Shown here: positions 33,529 through 43,240 of the stretch, one piece after another
How positions within the stretch are numbered: the stretch's first letter is position 1
Layout of the letters: every line of letters begins with the position of its first letter
Position numbers and translations under genes: made by a program
Source of the DNA: Oceanospirillum sp048265165
GTDB lineage: Bacteria > Pseudomonadota > Gammaproteobacteria > Pseudomonadales > Halomonadaceae
Direction: 5' to 3'
Assembly (NCBI RefSeq): GCF_048265165.1
Contig: NZ_JBLXCD010000003.1
Location: 124,001-188,000 of the forward strand
DNA: 64,000 nucleotides
The notes under the pieces: model-generated
What the model saw: only the letters and a program-made list of their open reading frames with translations
The model's database searches: none
What the model was told of the DNA's origin: nothing

Positions 33529-34011
33529 TCAGCTATCGCGGTGTATAACAAGCTCAACCAGCAGGCTTTTACCCGCCGCTTCGACCAAGTCTAATACTTG
33601 TTCAAAGCCTGATTCACCCCCGTAATAAGGATCAGGGACCTCCTTCAGACCTAAGTCTGGCGCATAATCCAGAAAGAGCCCTAATCTAGCTGAACCGTCT
33701 TCAGGACGAATCTGATGCAGGTTTTCCAGGTTACTCAGATCCATTGCCAGTATATGATCATATTCATAAAAATCTTCTGCAATGGCCTGACGGGCTTTCA
33801 GCATACTCAGATCGTAACCTCGTCGTACAGCAGCCTCCTGCGTGCGTGGGTCCGGCGACTTACCAATATGCCAGGCAGCAGTACCCGCAGAATCAACCTC
33901 GATCAGCCCCTGAAGGCCAGCATCTGCAACTAGCTTTCGAAATACGCCATCAGCTGTCGGAGAGCGACAGATATTGCCTAAACAAACAAACAAAACCTTA
34001 ATGCGTGACAT
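33529..34011 (-). CDS. Low-molecular-weight protein-tyrosine phosphatase
   Basis: A 160-residue LMW-PTP. The phosphate-binding loop is VCLGNICRSP (Cys10, Arg16) and the general acid is Asp127 in DPYYGG. Bacterial members act on tyrosine kinases of capsule synthesis or on arginine phosphate. No cognate kinase is seen here, and the conserved position between kdsB and murB suggests a housekeeping role. Its start overlaps the kdsB stop by one base. Confidence 0.93.
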   Translation of the reverse strand: MSRIKVLFVCLGNICRSPTADGVFRKLVADAGLQGLIEVDSAGTAAWHIGKSPDPRTQEAAVRRGYDLSMLKARQAIAEDFYEYDHILAMDLSNLENLHQIRPEDGSARLGLFLDYAPDLGLKEVPDPYYGGESGFEQVLDLVEAAGKSLLVELVIHRDS

Positions 34012-34787
34012 CAGTGCTGATCCTTTCCTGTCTGCTGGCAGAGGTGAGCTCGCACACGCTCCAGATCTTCAGCCGTATCAACACCTGCAGGATGTCGCTC
34101 ATCGGCCACCGCCACATGAATACGGACACCATTCCAAAGCGCCCGTAACTGTTCCAGCTGTTCCGCCTGTTCAATAGGGGCCGGTTGCCAACTGACAAAG
34201 TCATTCAGCATTTTCACCCGATAGCCATAAAGGCCAATATGCCGGTAAAGCGGTGACGGCGGCAACTGATTCAGACCTGCAGAGAATGCATCGCGCGCCC
34301 AGGAGATGGTTGCTCTGGAGAAATAGAGTGCGTAGCCACGGGCATCTGTCACAACCTTAACGACATTCGGGTTGTGAACAGCAGCCAGATCTTCAATCTG
34401 CTCGCACAGAGTTGAAATTCCTGCGGAAGGATCTGCCGCAAGATTATGAGCTACCTGATTGATCAGGCGCGGTGGAATCAGAGGCTCATCACCCTGAACG
34501 TTGACGATAATATCATCCGCATAAAAACCTAACTTCTGAGCAACTTCCTGCAAACGATCAGTACCGGAAAGATGCTGGTCTGACGTCAGACAGACTTCAG
34601 CACCAAAACCTTCAGCAACATCTGCAATGTTCTGATCATCAGTGGCAATAATAATGCGACTGGCTTCACTTTTCTGAGCTTGCTCATACACCCACTGCAA
34701 CATAGGTTTGCCTGCTATATCCAGCAGGGGCTTACCCGGTAAACGAGATGACGCAAAGCGAGCGGGAATGACAACAGTAAATGACAT
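34011..34787 (-). CDS. kdsB: 3-deoxy-manno-octulosonate cytidylyltransferase
   Basis: A 258-residue CMP-Kdo synthetase that activates Kdo with CTP before transfer to lipid A. VVIPARFASSRLPGKPL at 5-21, IIIATDDQNIADV, LSGTDRLQEV, then VNVQGDEPLIPP around 100-112 and YRHIGLYGYR. Sits between trm112 and the phosphatase, and near lpxK and msbA, the later lipid A genes. Confidence 0.96.
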   Translation of the reverse strand: MSFTVVIPARFASSRLPGKPLLDIAGKPMLQWVYEQAQKSEASRIIIATDDQNIADVAEGFGAEVCLTSDQHLSGTDRLQEVAQKLGFYADDIIVNVQGDEPLIPPRLINQVAHNLAADPSAGISTLCEQIEDLAAVHNPNVVKVVTDARGYALYFSRATISWARDAFSAGLNQLPPSPLYRHIGLYGYRVKMLNDFVSWQPAPIEQAEQLEQLRALWNGVRIHVAVADERHPAGVDTAEDLERVRAHLCQQTGKDQH

Positions 34788-34827
34788 GATCGGGTCCTTA
34801 AAAAAGCAGAGTTAAGTGAAAAATCGC

Positions 34828-35013
34828 TTACTTTTCCAGACGCTCATCAGCAGTCAGTGTACGCGCTTCACTCTCCAGCATAACGGGAATATTATCCCGA
34901 ACCGGAAAAGCCAGGCCATCAGCCTTACAGATCAATTCATTCTGTTCTTTTTTGTAGATCAGTTTTCCCTGGCAAATAGGGCAAACCAGGAGTGCTAGTA
35001 ACTGCTTATCCAT
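34828..35013 (-). CDS. Trm112-family zinc-binding protein
   Basis: A 61-residue YcaR/Trm112-like protein with Cys11 and Cys14 (LVCPICQG), Cys29 and a C-terminal FPVRDNIPVML segment. Relatives are zinc proteins that act as partners of methyltransferases; the bacterial form is poorly known. Overlaps lpxK by 8 bases and lies upstream of kdsB, the usual order. Confidence 0.9.
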   Translation of the reverse strand: MDKQLLALLVCPICQGKLIYKKEQNELICKADGLAFPVRDNIPVMLESEARTLTADERLEK

Positions 35014-36046
35014 GTTGTTTTCTCTTTAAAACATTAACAAGTTGATGGTGTAAATTTTCGATCAGTTCCGGTTTAATTCTGGCTTCAACATCCAAAGCCC
35101 AATAGGTTTCTTCTGACCAGCTTCGACACTTCACCGCATCTTTTGCCGTCATCAGCACAACCCGACCGTCCGGTACTTCATGGTCTTTAAAAATATGGTG
35201 ATCAGGAAATGGATGTCTTTCGATATGAACCTCCAGATCCTCAAGGGTCTGGAAGAAGCGCTCCGGATTACCAATTCCCGCCATCGCAAATGCAGGTCTG
35301 CGTAGAGACGTTTTAAAAGGAGGGCGGCTTGCCGAAAAGGTTTCCCCTGTGCGCAGATTACGCCAATAACGAGGAGCCAGCTTCATCGGCTGAGCCTGAA
35401 CACCAGAAAAATCAACAGGCCGTACACTGCCGTTGGCAAAAACCTGGGTCACTTCTTTTAAGCGATCGACAGGTTCTCTTAAAGGCCCAACAGGAAGGCA
35501 GTGACCGTTGCCTAAACCTCGGGTGGCATCAATAATCACCCACTCAATATCTCTGGGCAGGCTCAGGTGCTGCAAGCCATCATCACTGATAATAAGATTA
35601 CAGGCAGTATGCCCAGGAAAGTTTTTCTGGAAGAAAGCTTTATTCAGTAGCGCTGAAGCTGCACGATACCGATCCGGATCGATAACAACCGGACACTCTG
35701 TCTGTGCCGCCAGCATAACAGGCTCATCGCCAACGTCTGTTGCATCACTTTCAGCGGTAACGGCTACCGGCCCAGAGAGTTTCTTGCCACCATATCCCCT
35801 GCTAATCACCCCCGGATGCCACCCGTGATGCTGTAAAACCCGGCACAGCATAGACACCATGGGAGACTTACCTGTCCCACCCACGCTGACATTGCCCACC
35901 ACAATCACCGGAACCGGCAGAGCTCTTTGCTGAGCCCGTTTCTTTGCTTGATCTTTACGCGCTAAGTAGCGGTAAACGACCTCAACCGGCCACAATAACA
36001 GAGGCCATTTGGCGCCTGAATACCAAGCTTTTTCCAGTGCTTTCAT
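35006..36046 (-). CDS. lpxK: Tetraacyldisaccharide 4'-kinase
   Basis: A 346-residue inner-membrane kinase that phosphorylates the lipid A precursor at the 4' position. P-loop GNVSVGGTGKSP at 51-62, an N-terminal amphipathic membrane-facing stretch (KWPLLLWPVEVVYRYLAR), then SRGYGGK, VGDEPVMLA and SDDGLQH. Two bases after msbA, which exports the finished lipid A core. Confidence 0.95.
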   Translation of the reverse strand: MKALEKAWYSGAKWPLLLWPVEVVYRYLARKDQAKKRAQQRALPVPVIVVGNVSVGGTGKSPMVSMLCRVLQHHGWHPGVISRGYGGKKLSGPVAVTAESDATDVGDEPVMLAAQTECPVVIDPDRYRAASALLNKAFFQKNFPGHTACNLIISDDGLQHLSLPRDIEWVIIDATRGLGNGHCLPVGPLREPVDRLKEVTQVFANGSVRPVDFSGVQAQPMKLAPRYWRNLRTGETFSASRPPFKTSLRRPAFAMAGIGNPERFFQTLEDLEVHIERHPFPDHHIFKDHEVPDGRVVLMTAKDAVKCRSWSEETYWALDVEARIKPELIENLHHQLVNVLKRKQHG

Positions 36047-36048
36047 GG

Positions 36049-37821
36049 TTAAGCCTCTTCATCGCTGAACTGCATAGAATGCAGCTGGGCATACGCCCCT
36101 CCTTTAGCCAGCAGCTCTTTATGGCTACCGGATTCGATAATTTCACCTTGCTCCATCACCATAATAATATCGGCGTTTTCAATAGTGGAGAGGCGATGCG
36201 CAATCACAAACGTCGTGCGGTTTTTCATAACTTCATCGAGCGCTTTCTGGATATAACGCTCAGATTCCGTATCCAGTGCTGACGTCGCTTCATCCAGAAT
36301 AAGAATAGGGGCATCTTTCAGAATAGCCCGGGCTATAGCCAAGCGCTGACGTTGCCCACCAGATAACAGAATGCCATTATCCCCAACCAATGTATCCAGC
36401 CCCTCAGGAAGCTCCTCAATAAAGGACATCGCATAGGCTGACTTAGCCGCAGCCTCTATCTGCTCCCGGGTTATGCCCGGCTGACCGTAAGCGATATTGT
36501 TCGCCACGGTATCGTTAAACAGTGTGACCTGCTGCGTCACCATAGAGATCTGCCGACGCAGGCTAGCTAATGTCACACTTCCCAGAGGTTGTCCATCAAA
36601 GCAGATCTCACCATCTACAGGTTCATAGAAACGGGGAATCAGATTGATCAGTGTTGATTTACCACTACCGGAGCGCCCAACAATCGCAACAACTTGACCC
36701 GCATTAACATCAAAGTTAACGCCTTTCAGCACTTGCTTCTCAGTACCTGGGTAACGGAAGTTCACATCTCTGAACGAAACATCACCTTTAATTTGAGACA
36801 TGACCCCGGAACCGTAATCCGGCTCATCATCTTTATCATATTGCTCAAAAAGATCCTCCGCTGCAGCAACTCCTCTCTGAATCGCATTATTAACCTCTGT
36901 CAGCTGACGGATCGGTTTCGCCATAAGTGATGCGGCGGTAATAAAAGCGATAAACTCACCAGGAGTCATGCCCTGCATAATCTCCGGGTCCAAAGCCAAC
37001 CAAACCAGAGTCCCCATGGCAAAAGCAACTATCAGCTGAACAATTGGAGTGCTTAAAGCCCGGGTCGCAGCCATCTTTATAAACTGTCTACGGTTAAGTT
37101 CACTGGCTTTATTGAAGCGTTCACGTTCGTACTCAGTGCCATCAAAGGTACGTACGACTCTATACCCGGTAATAGCCTCAGAAGCCACATGAGTCACATC
37201 CCCCATAGAGGTCTGAATCCTGCGACTGACCTTTCTGAAACGCTTGCTGGCCACGCTGACCACCAGACCAATCAGAGGTGTCATCGCAATAAAGATTAGT
37301 GTCAGCCGCCAATTATTATAGAAGAGATAGAGCAGCAGTCCGAACACAAAAATACCTTCACGAATAACCACAGTAACGGCTTGAGAAGCGGCATTTGTGA
37401 CCTGATCAATATTGAATGTCAGGCGGGAGATAAGATGACCGGATGACTGACTATCAAAATATGAAACCGGGAGAGAAAGGTACTTATCAAATAGCTGGCA
37501 CCGTAGTTTGTGCACCACGCCACGAGCCACTATTTCCATGAAGTAGATCCCTAAAAAGCTACCAACGCCCCTGGCAGCAAAAGCACTGACCATCAGAGTG
37601 GGAAATAACCACCGGAACTCCGAGTTTTGCTTTTCTATGGAATCAACCAAGTATTTCATCAGTTCTGCAAACGCTGTACTCGACGCGGCATAAATAATAT
37701 AGCCCAGAATGCTCAAGGCAAACGCCCAGCTGTATGCCTTCACGTATTTTAGTAAGCGGAAATAAGAGCTCGCCGCGCTTTTTGGCGAGTCTTCGAAAGG
37801 CGATATCTTTTGATCAGACAA
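36049..37821 (-). CDS. msbA: Lipid A export ABC transporter MsbA
   Basis: A 590-residue half-transporter: six membrane helices over about 30-310, then the nucleotide-binding domain with Walker A GRSGSGKSTL near 378, the signature LLSGGQRQRL, and Walker B ILILDEATSALD, then an H-loop IAHRLST. It flips lipid A core across the inner membrane. In P. aeruginosa, from memory, msbA lies elsewhere, so its place between lpxK and exbD is a point of difference from the otherwise shared order. Confidence 0.95.
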   Translation of the reverse strand: MSDQKISPFEDSPKSAASSYFRLLKYVKAYSWAFALSILGYIIYAASSTAFAELMKYLVDSIEKQNSEFRWLFPTLMVSAFAARGVGSFLGIYFMEIVARGVVHKLRCQLFDKYLSLPVSYFDSQSSGHLISRLTFNIDQVTNAASQAVTVVIREGIFVFGLLLYLFYNNWRLTLIFIAMTPLIGLVVSVASKRFRKVSRRIQTSMGDVTHVASEAITGYRVVRTFDGTEYERERFNKASELNRRQFIKMAATRALSTPIVQLIVAFAMGTLVWLALDPEIMQGMTPGEFIAFITAASLMAKPIRQLTEVNNAIQRGVAAAEDLFEQYDKDDEPDYGSGVMSQIKGDVSFRDVNFRYPGTEKQVLKGVNFDVNAGQVVAIVGRSGSGKSTLINLIPRFYEPVDGEICFDGQPLGSVTLASLRRQISMVTQQVTLFNDTVANNIAYGQPGITREQIEAAAKSAYAMSFIEELPEGLDTLVGDNGILLSGGQRQRLAIARAILKDAPILILDEATSALDTESERYIQKALDEVMKNRTTFVIAHRLSTIENADIIMVMEQGEIIESGSHKELLAKGGAYAQLHSMQFSDEEA

Positions 37822-37898
37822 GTGAAGCTACCTTATTAAAACGCTGTTTTTTTAATTTAAAATGCTGAGGTCTCGCCAGGAAGCGTTATGTTAACCAT

Positions 37899-38300
37899 TT
37901 ACTGAGCAAACCGGGTCTGAAAGCTGACCTGAGTCAGACCCGCACCCGCCAGGTCATCCAAAACCCCCGTTACCCGACCATGGCGAGCCCTTTCATCAGC
38001 AATCACAACTACCCGACCTGAAGGCGCCTGCCGCTTAAGGTAGTCAGCCAGGGCCAATGAGAGTTTTTCAACGGGTTTTCCATTCATCAAAATGGCGCCT
38101 GTTTCAGGAACCTCAAGTCGAAGCGGTGCAGGTGTTTCAGCAGCCTGACCATGACTTGTTTCCGGTAACTGAAGCTCGAGTTCGCTGCTCTGATCAAATG
38201 TAGTGGAGACCATAAAAAAAATCAGCAGCAGAAAAACCACATCAATCAGGGGTGTCAGATTAAGGCTGATTGGCTCCGGCTGGCGACGCTGAAATTTCAC
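37899..38300 (-). CDS. ExbD/TolR-family biopolymer transport protein
   Basis: A 133-residue protein with a single N-terminal membrane helix (about 16-34) carrying the proton-path Asp20 in LNLTPLIDVVFLLLIF. The rest is periplasmic. Overlaps exbB by 4 bases (ATGA). A paralogue of ExbD or TolR, without tonB, tolA or tolB nearby, so the energised partner is unknown. It is encoded next to comEC and msbA as in Pseudomonas, hinting at a link to envelope or LPS functions (inference). Confidence 0.9.
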   Translation of the reverse strand: MKFQRRQPEPISLNLTPLIDVVFLLLIFFMVSTTFDQSSELELQLPETSHGQAAETPAPLRLEVPETGAILMNGKPVEKLSLALADYLKRQAPSGRVVVIADERARHGRVTGVLDDLAGAGLTQVSFQTRFAQ

Positions 38301-38995
38301 GCCGGGATAACCTTTTCAGTCATATCACGTTGCATACGGGATCGCTCATCCAGGCCCGAAGACACTTTTGCCCGTTGGCCATATAGCTCGTCAACCAGCT
38401 TGATTGACTCCTGCTCCAGACTAATAACCATATCCTGTACACGTCGTTCAAAAAAACGATGAAAAAGAACAGCCGGGATTGCAACAGACAAACCTGCAGC
38501 CGTTGTAACCAGTGCCTGAGAGATACCACCAGCCAATGCCGGCGCTTTACCGGCACCTTGTTCCATAATGACAGCAAAGACATCAATCATGCCCAAAACC
38601 GTTCCCAGTAAACCCAGTAAAGGAGTAATCGCAGCAATGGAGCCCAGTAAACTTAAGAAGCGTTCAAGATCGTGCACAACGGCTGCCGCGGCCTCTTCTA
38701 TAGACTCCTTCATGACAACCCGACTGAATTCAAGATTGCGCAGTCCGGCCGCAAACAGAAAACCCAAGGGTGAGCTCTGCTCCAGCTCATAAAGCTGGGT
38801 CGAACTCATTGGTGCAGACAGGGCCTGACGAACCACTTGCTGACGCAGAGCTGAAGGTGCAATACGCTCCCGGCGTAATACCCAAAACCGTTCCAGAATA
38901 ATTGCCGCAGCAGCCACAGATGAAGCCAGAATCGGCAACATTAACCAGCCACCGGCAGAAAAAATGAGATCCACGTTTTTTCCTTTGCTGAACAA
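38297..38995 (-). CDS. ExbB/TolQ/MotA-family proton channel
   Basis: A 232-residue membrane protein with three predicted helices: WLMLPILASSVAAAAIIL near 17-34, then the long second and third helices with IAAITPLLGLLGTVLGMID and ISQALVTTAAGLSVAIPAV. These are the proton-channel signatures of the ExbB/TolQ family. Pairs with the overlapping exbD-like gene. The 149 bases between this gene and the comEC stop show nothing that I can name. Confidence 0.92.
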   Translation of the reverse strand: MFSKGKNVDLIFSAGGWLMLPILASSVAAAAIILERFWVLRRERIAPSALRQQVVRQALSAPMSSTQLYELEQSSPLGFLFAAGLRNLEFSRVVMKESIEEAAAAVVHDLERFLSLLGSIAAITPLLGLLGTVLGMIDVFAVIMEQGAGKAPALAGGISQALVTTAAGLSVAIPAVLFHRFFERRVQDMVISLEQESIKLVDELYGQRAKVSSGLDERSRMQRDMTEKVIPA

Positions 38996-39144
38996 GTGAT
39001 TGTCTGTTATTCAAGCTGCAAGTGTACACCATTGTCAGGCTGGTCTGAACGCAAAACAATCGACAGCAACAGCATTTCTCCCTCACCATACCGGGCTTAT
39101 CTGACAAATAAGCACAACCGCCAGATCTTCAGCAGTATTCCTGC

Positions 39145-41508
39145 TCAATCGAGCTTCTGCCAGCACCAACGTAGCGGCTTCAATTCCCTGTTTGCCGCAA
39201 GCGTCCAATGACCGGAAAGGTCATCATCATCCAGAAAGATAGCTCCCAGATCTGCTGTATTGTATTCCCGGTAGATTTTTTCACCCTCCCCCATAGTAGA
39301 CTCCTGAGACCTGAGATAGGCGATACGCTGCTGTACCTCTGAAGCAGGATGGCCATACCGATTATTAAATCCGGCCGAGTAAATAATCCCCTTAGGCCTG
39401 ACCGCCGATAAAAATGCCAGGCTATTTCCTCCGGCACTGCCGTGATGACTGGCAACCAGCCACTCAGCCTGCAGATTTTGCCCCGAAGCTAGCAACCAGC
39501 TTTCTGCCTGATGACCAATATCCCCTGTCAGCAGAATGCTTTTTTCCGGCTCACTGAGCGACCAGACCTTCAGCACACAGGAGCGATCATTATCACTGCG
39601 CACAATACCAGACAGCACTTCAGCTGAAACAGGCGGATATAGCACCTCAAACGCGATATCGTCCCACTGCCAAAGCTGCCCTTGGTAACAGCCGGTAACG
39701 TGCTTAACCGAGCCTAATACTGTCTTATCCAGCCTTTCCGGCTGCCCTGCCAAAACCGCCTCAGCAAAAGGCGTTAGCGCAGATAAACCTCCGGCATGAT
39801 CATTATCATCATGGGAGATCATAAGCAGATCAATCTGCGCGGCTTCCGATGTCAGTAGCGGAGGTAAAAAGAGTGAAACAGGTTGAAAGCCTGAACGAAA
39901 AGATGGGCCGGTGTCATATATCAGCTGTTTGCCTGCAACCCGGATACGAACTGCTAATCCTTGCCCTACATCAAAGACCTCTACCCTGACGCCATCTCTC
40001 TGATCATTCTCGGGCTTAATATCTGCAACAAAATACAATCCAACACTGAGTATAATCAGGCTTATTCCCTGCCTGCCCGGCACCGCCGGAAACGCCCAGA
40101 TCAGCGTCAATAAAGCCAGTAATAACCCAGGGCCTAGACCCAGCACAGGAGTCCCCCAGTTAAACTCCAGCCCTAACATCAACCATTGCCAGAACAGAAA
40201 CTCCAGCATACCCAGTAAAGGTTCAAGGGGAAGCACAGGCAGAATAGTCTGCAATAGAGCCAAGGGAAGTATCAAAATCGATACCAGAGGAATAGCAGCC
40301 AGATTGACCAAACCGGATACCAGGTCCGGAGTATTCAACCAGAAGCTCTGTACCGGTAATAAACCAGCCATCAGAACCAGCTGAACCCGGATAAACATGC
40401 CATGATGCCTGCCACCACTGATCACAATCAGTAACAGAAAAACAGCCCAGACACTGTAATAGAACCCAGGGCGGAGCAAATAGAGCGGCTCATAAAGCAG
40501 AAGCAGCGTCACAGCGAAAAGAAGAATCCGCAGGGGAGGCAAAAAAAAGCCACGGCTTCTAATAAAAATTACCAGCAACGCCATTAAAAGCGCACGTGCT
40601 ACTGCGACGCCAGGAGGCCAAATCAACAACATGGGAAATAAAAGAATAACAGGAGCTGCCAGTAGAATAATTCTCTGCCAATACTGATCCAGGGGGAGCA
40701 CCCGTCTTATCAAAGAAAGGAGAAACCAGCCAGCGCCCAGTAAAACCCCTATATGCAAACCTGAAACGACAACAAGATGAATTGTTCCGGTAGCCCGTAG
40801 CAACTGCCAGTGATGATCTGTCAGACGCCGACTATCCCCAGTCAGCAGTGTTGATACCAGAGGCAAATCCTGATGATCCGCCCGCTCTGAAAAAGCAGAT
40901 CGCCACCGACTCAATAACTGTGGCCAAAGATCAGGGTCGGAAAGTCGCTGGCTATTCTGCTCACTGCGAATATAACCCCGGGCCATAACACCTTTACCTA
41001 GCTGCTGAATCCGGTAACGACTTTGCCCTGGATTACTGAACCCTCTGACAGGGTATAAGCGCACAAGAAACTGCCAGCGCTCCCCAGCCTTGGCTTTAAA
41101 TGATGACACCCTGTCTGCCGTCAAACCATGCAGATAGCGATTAATCACCACATTGCCTTGAAAGGTGCATATTTCAGCTGTTTCATCCACCAACTGACAC
41201 CGATCAACCTTGAAGCTCAGCTGTTGCTGATTCGTTGAGTCACGCACAACCTGCTCAACCTGCCCCTGAACCAGCAGGTTCTTACCCGATAACGTTTGGG
41301 GCAGCGTTTGACTTAATAAAATAGCCAGATACACGTTTGTGTAAAGATAAGCTAGAATCCCAACCCCTGTAGCAACAGATATAAGAGCAGGACGGTTTCT
41401 GATTAAGACCATCGCTATAAAGGCCAGCATCAACAGGGCTTCAGCCGGTGGCCAGTCGAAATCTACAATGCCTGCCAGCACACCTAAAATAACAACAATA
41501 AACCACAT
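39145..41508 (-). CDS. comEC: DNA internalisation ComEC/Rec2 family protein
   Basis: A 787-residue inner-membrane protein with the competence channel layout: about three N-terminal helices, an OB-like part (DUF4131) around 60-190, the competence core with LLTGDSRRLTDHHWQLLRATGT and HLVVVSGLHIGVL, then many helices to about 500, and a C-terminal metallo-beta-lactamase domain with DVGQGLAVRI, SHDDNDHAGG, LLTGDIG and ASHHGSAGGN. These metal ligands are all present. It would carry one strand of incoming DNA into the cytoplasm; with pilZ here, natural competence through type IV pili is possible. Confidence 0.94.
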   Translation of the reverse strand: MWFIVVILGVLAGIVDFDWPPAEALLMLAFIAMVLIRNRPALISVATGVGILAYLYTNVYLAILLSQTLPQTLSGKNLLVQGQVEQVVRDSTNQQQLSFKVDRCQLVDETAEICTFQGNVVINRYLHGLTADRVSSFKAKAGERWQFLVRLYPVRGFSNPGQSRYRIQQLGKGVMARGYIRSEQNSQRLSDPDLWPQLLSRWRSAFSERADHQDLPLVSTLLTGDSRRLTDHHWQLLRATGTIHLVVVSGLHIGVLLGAGWFLLSLIRRVLPLDQYWQRIILLAAPVILLFPMLLIWPPGVAVARALLMALLVIFIRSRGFFLPPLRILLFAVTLLLLYEPLYLLRPGFYYSVWAVFLLLIVISGGRHHGMFIRVQLVLMAGLLPVQSFWLNTPDLVSGLVNLAAIPLVSILILPLALLQTILPVLPLEPLLGMLEFLFWQWLMLGLEFNWGTPVLGLGPGLLLALLTLIWAFPAVPGRQGISLIILSVGLYFVADIKPENDQRDGVRVEVFDVGQGLAVRIRVAGKQLIYDTGPSFRSGFQPVSLFLPPLLTSEAAQIDLLMISHDDNDHAGGLSALTPFAEAVLAGQPERLDKTVLGSVKHVTGCYQGQLWQWDDIAFEVLYPPVSAEVLSGIVRSDNDRSCVLKVWSLSEPEKSILLTGDIGHQAESWLLASGQNLQAEWLVASHHGSAGGNSLAFLSAVRPKGIIYSAGFNNRYGHPASEVQQRIAYLRSQESTMGEGEKIYREYNTADLGAIFLDDDDLSGHWTLAANRELKPLRWCWQKLD

Positions 41509-41610
41509 CGACCTGACCTCCTGTCCGGATGATGTTTTTTTTGACCTTAATCCCTAGTGACAAGGTCGAATATGTGGATAATGATCCGCTCTCAGAAGGT
41601 GACCTAAGAC

Positions 41611-42162
41611 ATGCCAAGACGAATCATCAAGAAATACATGCCCGACCCCAAAAAGCTACAGGAGCAGAAATCTCTACGCTTTCTTGGCAAGCTTCTTGAA
41701 GATCCCGGCCTTTTGCACCTGACCCGACGCTCCGTTGCCACTGCTTTTATGGTAGGCATTTTTTGCGCTTTTATCCCGGTTCCTTTTCAAATGGTTCTCG
41801 CCGCCGCCGGAGCCATGCTACTACACTGCAATCTCCCGATCTCCGTAGGCCTTGTATGGATCACCAATCCGGTTACGATGCCGGTGATGTTTTATGGTAC
41901 ATATCTGGTTGGCGCATGGATTCTGGGCGTTGAAGCTAAGCCGATGCCTGATGAGTTAACCTTGGAGTGGCTTGGCCAACTTTTGAACGATGCATGGATA
42001 CCGCTTTACCTCGGTTCCGTTATCATCGGTATTATGATGGCTATTCTCAGTAATATCGGCATACGTCTGCTTTGGCGCTGGCATGTCAGTAAAAGCTGGA
42101 AAAGCCGTAAGAGACGCATGCTTGTTCTACCAAAGAAAAAGCAGGATACAGACGAAGAATAA
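41611..42162 (+). CDS. DUF2062 family membrane protein
   Basis: A 183-residue protein with a basic N-terminus (MPRRIIKKYMPDPKKL) and about three membrane helices: SVATAFMVGIFCAFIPVPFQ, a segment after VGLVWITNPVTMPV, and one at about 135-155. The FIPVPFQM and WITNPVTMPV motifs define DUF2062. The C-terminus is strongly basic and charged. Function unknown. Divergent from comEC and convergent with pldA. Confidence 0.9.
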   Translation: MPRRIIKKYMPDPKKLQEQKSLRFLGKLLEDPGLLHLTRRSVATAFMVGIFCAFIPVPFQMVLAAAGAMLLHCNLPISVGLVWITNPVTMPVMFYGTYLVGAWILGVEAKPMPDELTLEWLGQLLNDAWIPLYLGSVIIGIMMAILSNIGIRLLWRWHVSKSWKSRKRRMLVLPKKKQDTDEE

Positions 42163-42225
42163 ACCTCAGGGCAAAACCAGATGGGTCAAATGGGATTCCA
42201 ATACATTTATCAGGGGCTTATTTTG

Positions 42226-43239
42226 CTACAGAATATCATTAATCGAAATTCCTAACCCAATACGATTAGTATACTGATCGTAGTCTGCCAGCGTATCACC
42301 ATAGCCAGTGCGCATTAGCAAGTACCCCTTATATCGCTCTCCGGCTAATGGGAAGCTCCAGCTGAACTGCATATTCCCCCGGGAAAAGTCACTATCGATA
42401 TGGTTGCGCATACGAAAGGTCAATACATGACTGGCCTTTGTATATGCCATACCTAACTCATTGACTCCGACATAGTTCTTGATATCCGGATTATCATCCT
42501 CAGCAGTAGGTTCAGGAATGCGGAACCAACGCTTAAATGCAATCCCCCAATCACCACTGGCAAAAAAGACCTCTGCAAATAACCGGTTCCAGCTGCGGGA
42601 GAAATCTCCGCCCTGACCATTCGACTGGTGATTAATTCCCAGAGTAAAACCTTCCAGTTTAAGCTCCTTCAATAGAGCCTGATTCAGGCTTACGCCATAA
42701 ATCAGTTCAGGCTCGTACATAGTCTCCCGGAAAGGAGCTGACTGCTCGTATAGCTGCCAATAAGACTGCTGAGTATAGGCTGCAATCAGCGCGTCATTCT
42801 CTGTAAAAAGCCCGGTATCAATAGGGAATTTCAGACTGATCTGGAACTGCGCCTCTACTGGCCCATATTCTGCCCCCCGAAATCCGGCAGACTCCTGATA
42901 GCCACTGTAATAACTGACCGGTAAAAAATAGTTCGCCTTATAAGGCAGAAAAACCAGAGGATCATCCGCCAGTTTTATTTCACGTTCTGCCCGCTTCCGC
43001 AGAGCAGATGGCGGATTAAACAATGCCTTAGCAGTATTTTCCATCTTATCCGCCATTAACAGGCGTTCCTGCTCATCCGGTGTCAGCGGGACAGATTTTT
43101 CATCTGACGGCAGACCAGTGCCTTGCTCAGGCTGGACAAGCTGAACATCCTGAGTAGAGCGGGTTTCCGAAAAAGAGGTACCAGCAACAGCAAGCCCCAA
43201 CAGGCCAATCAGAGCCCTGAGGCTTCCGGTAACGTTCAT
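42226..43239 (-). CDS. pldA: Outer-membrane phospholipase A
   Basis: A 337-residue OMPLA. A signal peptide occupies about residues 1-24 (MNVTGSLRALIGLLGLAVAG). A roughly 70-residue periplasmic linker precedes the barrel. The catalytic groups are NHQSNGQGG (His204, Ser206) and the following RSWNRL (Asn218), matching the E. coli His-Ser-Asn set. It cuts phospholipids that stray to the outer leaflet, acting as a Ca2+-dependent dimer. The ATG at 43239 is one base after the lolD stop and has GGAGA upstream; the longer form to 43272 overlaps lolD and lacks support. Confidence 0.93.
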   Translation of the reverse strand: MNVTGSLRALIGLLGLAVAGTSFSETRSTQDVQLVQPEQGTGLPSDEKSVPLTPDEQERLLMADKMENTAKALFNPPSALRKRAEREIKLADDPLVFLPYKANYFLPVSYYSGYQESAGFRGAEYGPVEAQFQISLKFPIDTGLFTENDALIAAYTQQSYWQLYEQSAPFRETMYEPELIYGVSLNQALLKELKLEGFTLGINHQSNGQGGDFSRSWNRLFAEVFFASGDWGIAFKRWFRIPEPTAEDDNPDIKNYVGVNELGMAYTKASHVLTFRMRNHIDSDFSRGNMQFSWSFPLAGERYKGYLLMRTGYGDTLADYDQYTNRIGLGISINDIL

Positions 43240-43240
43240 C

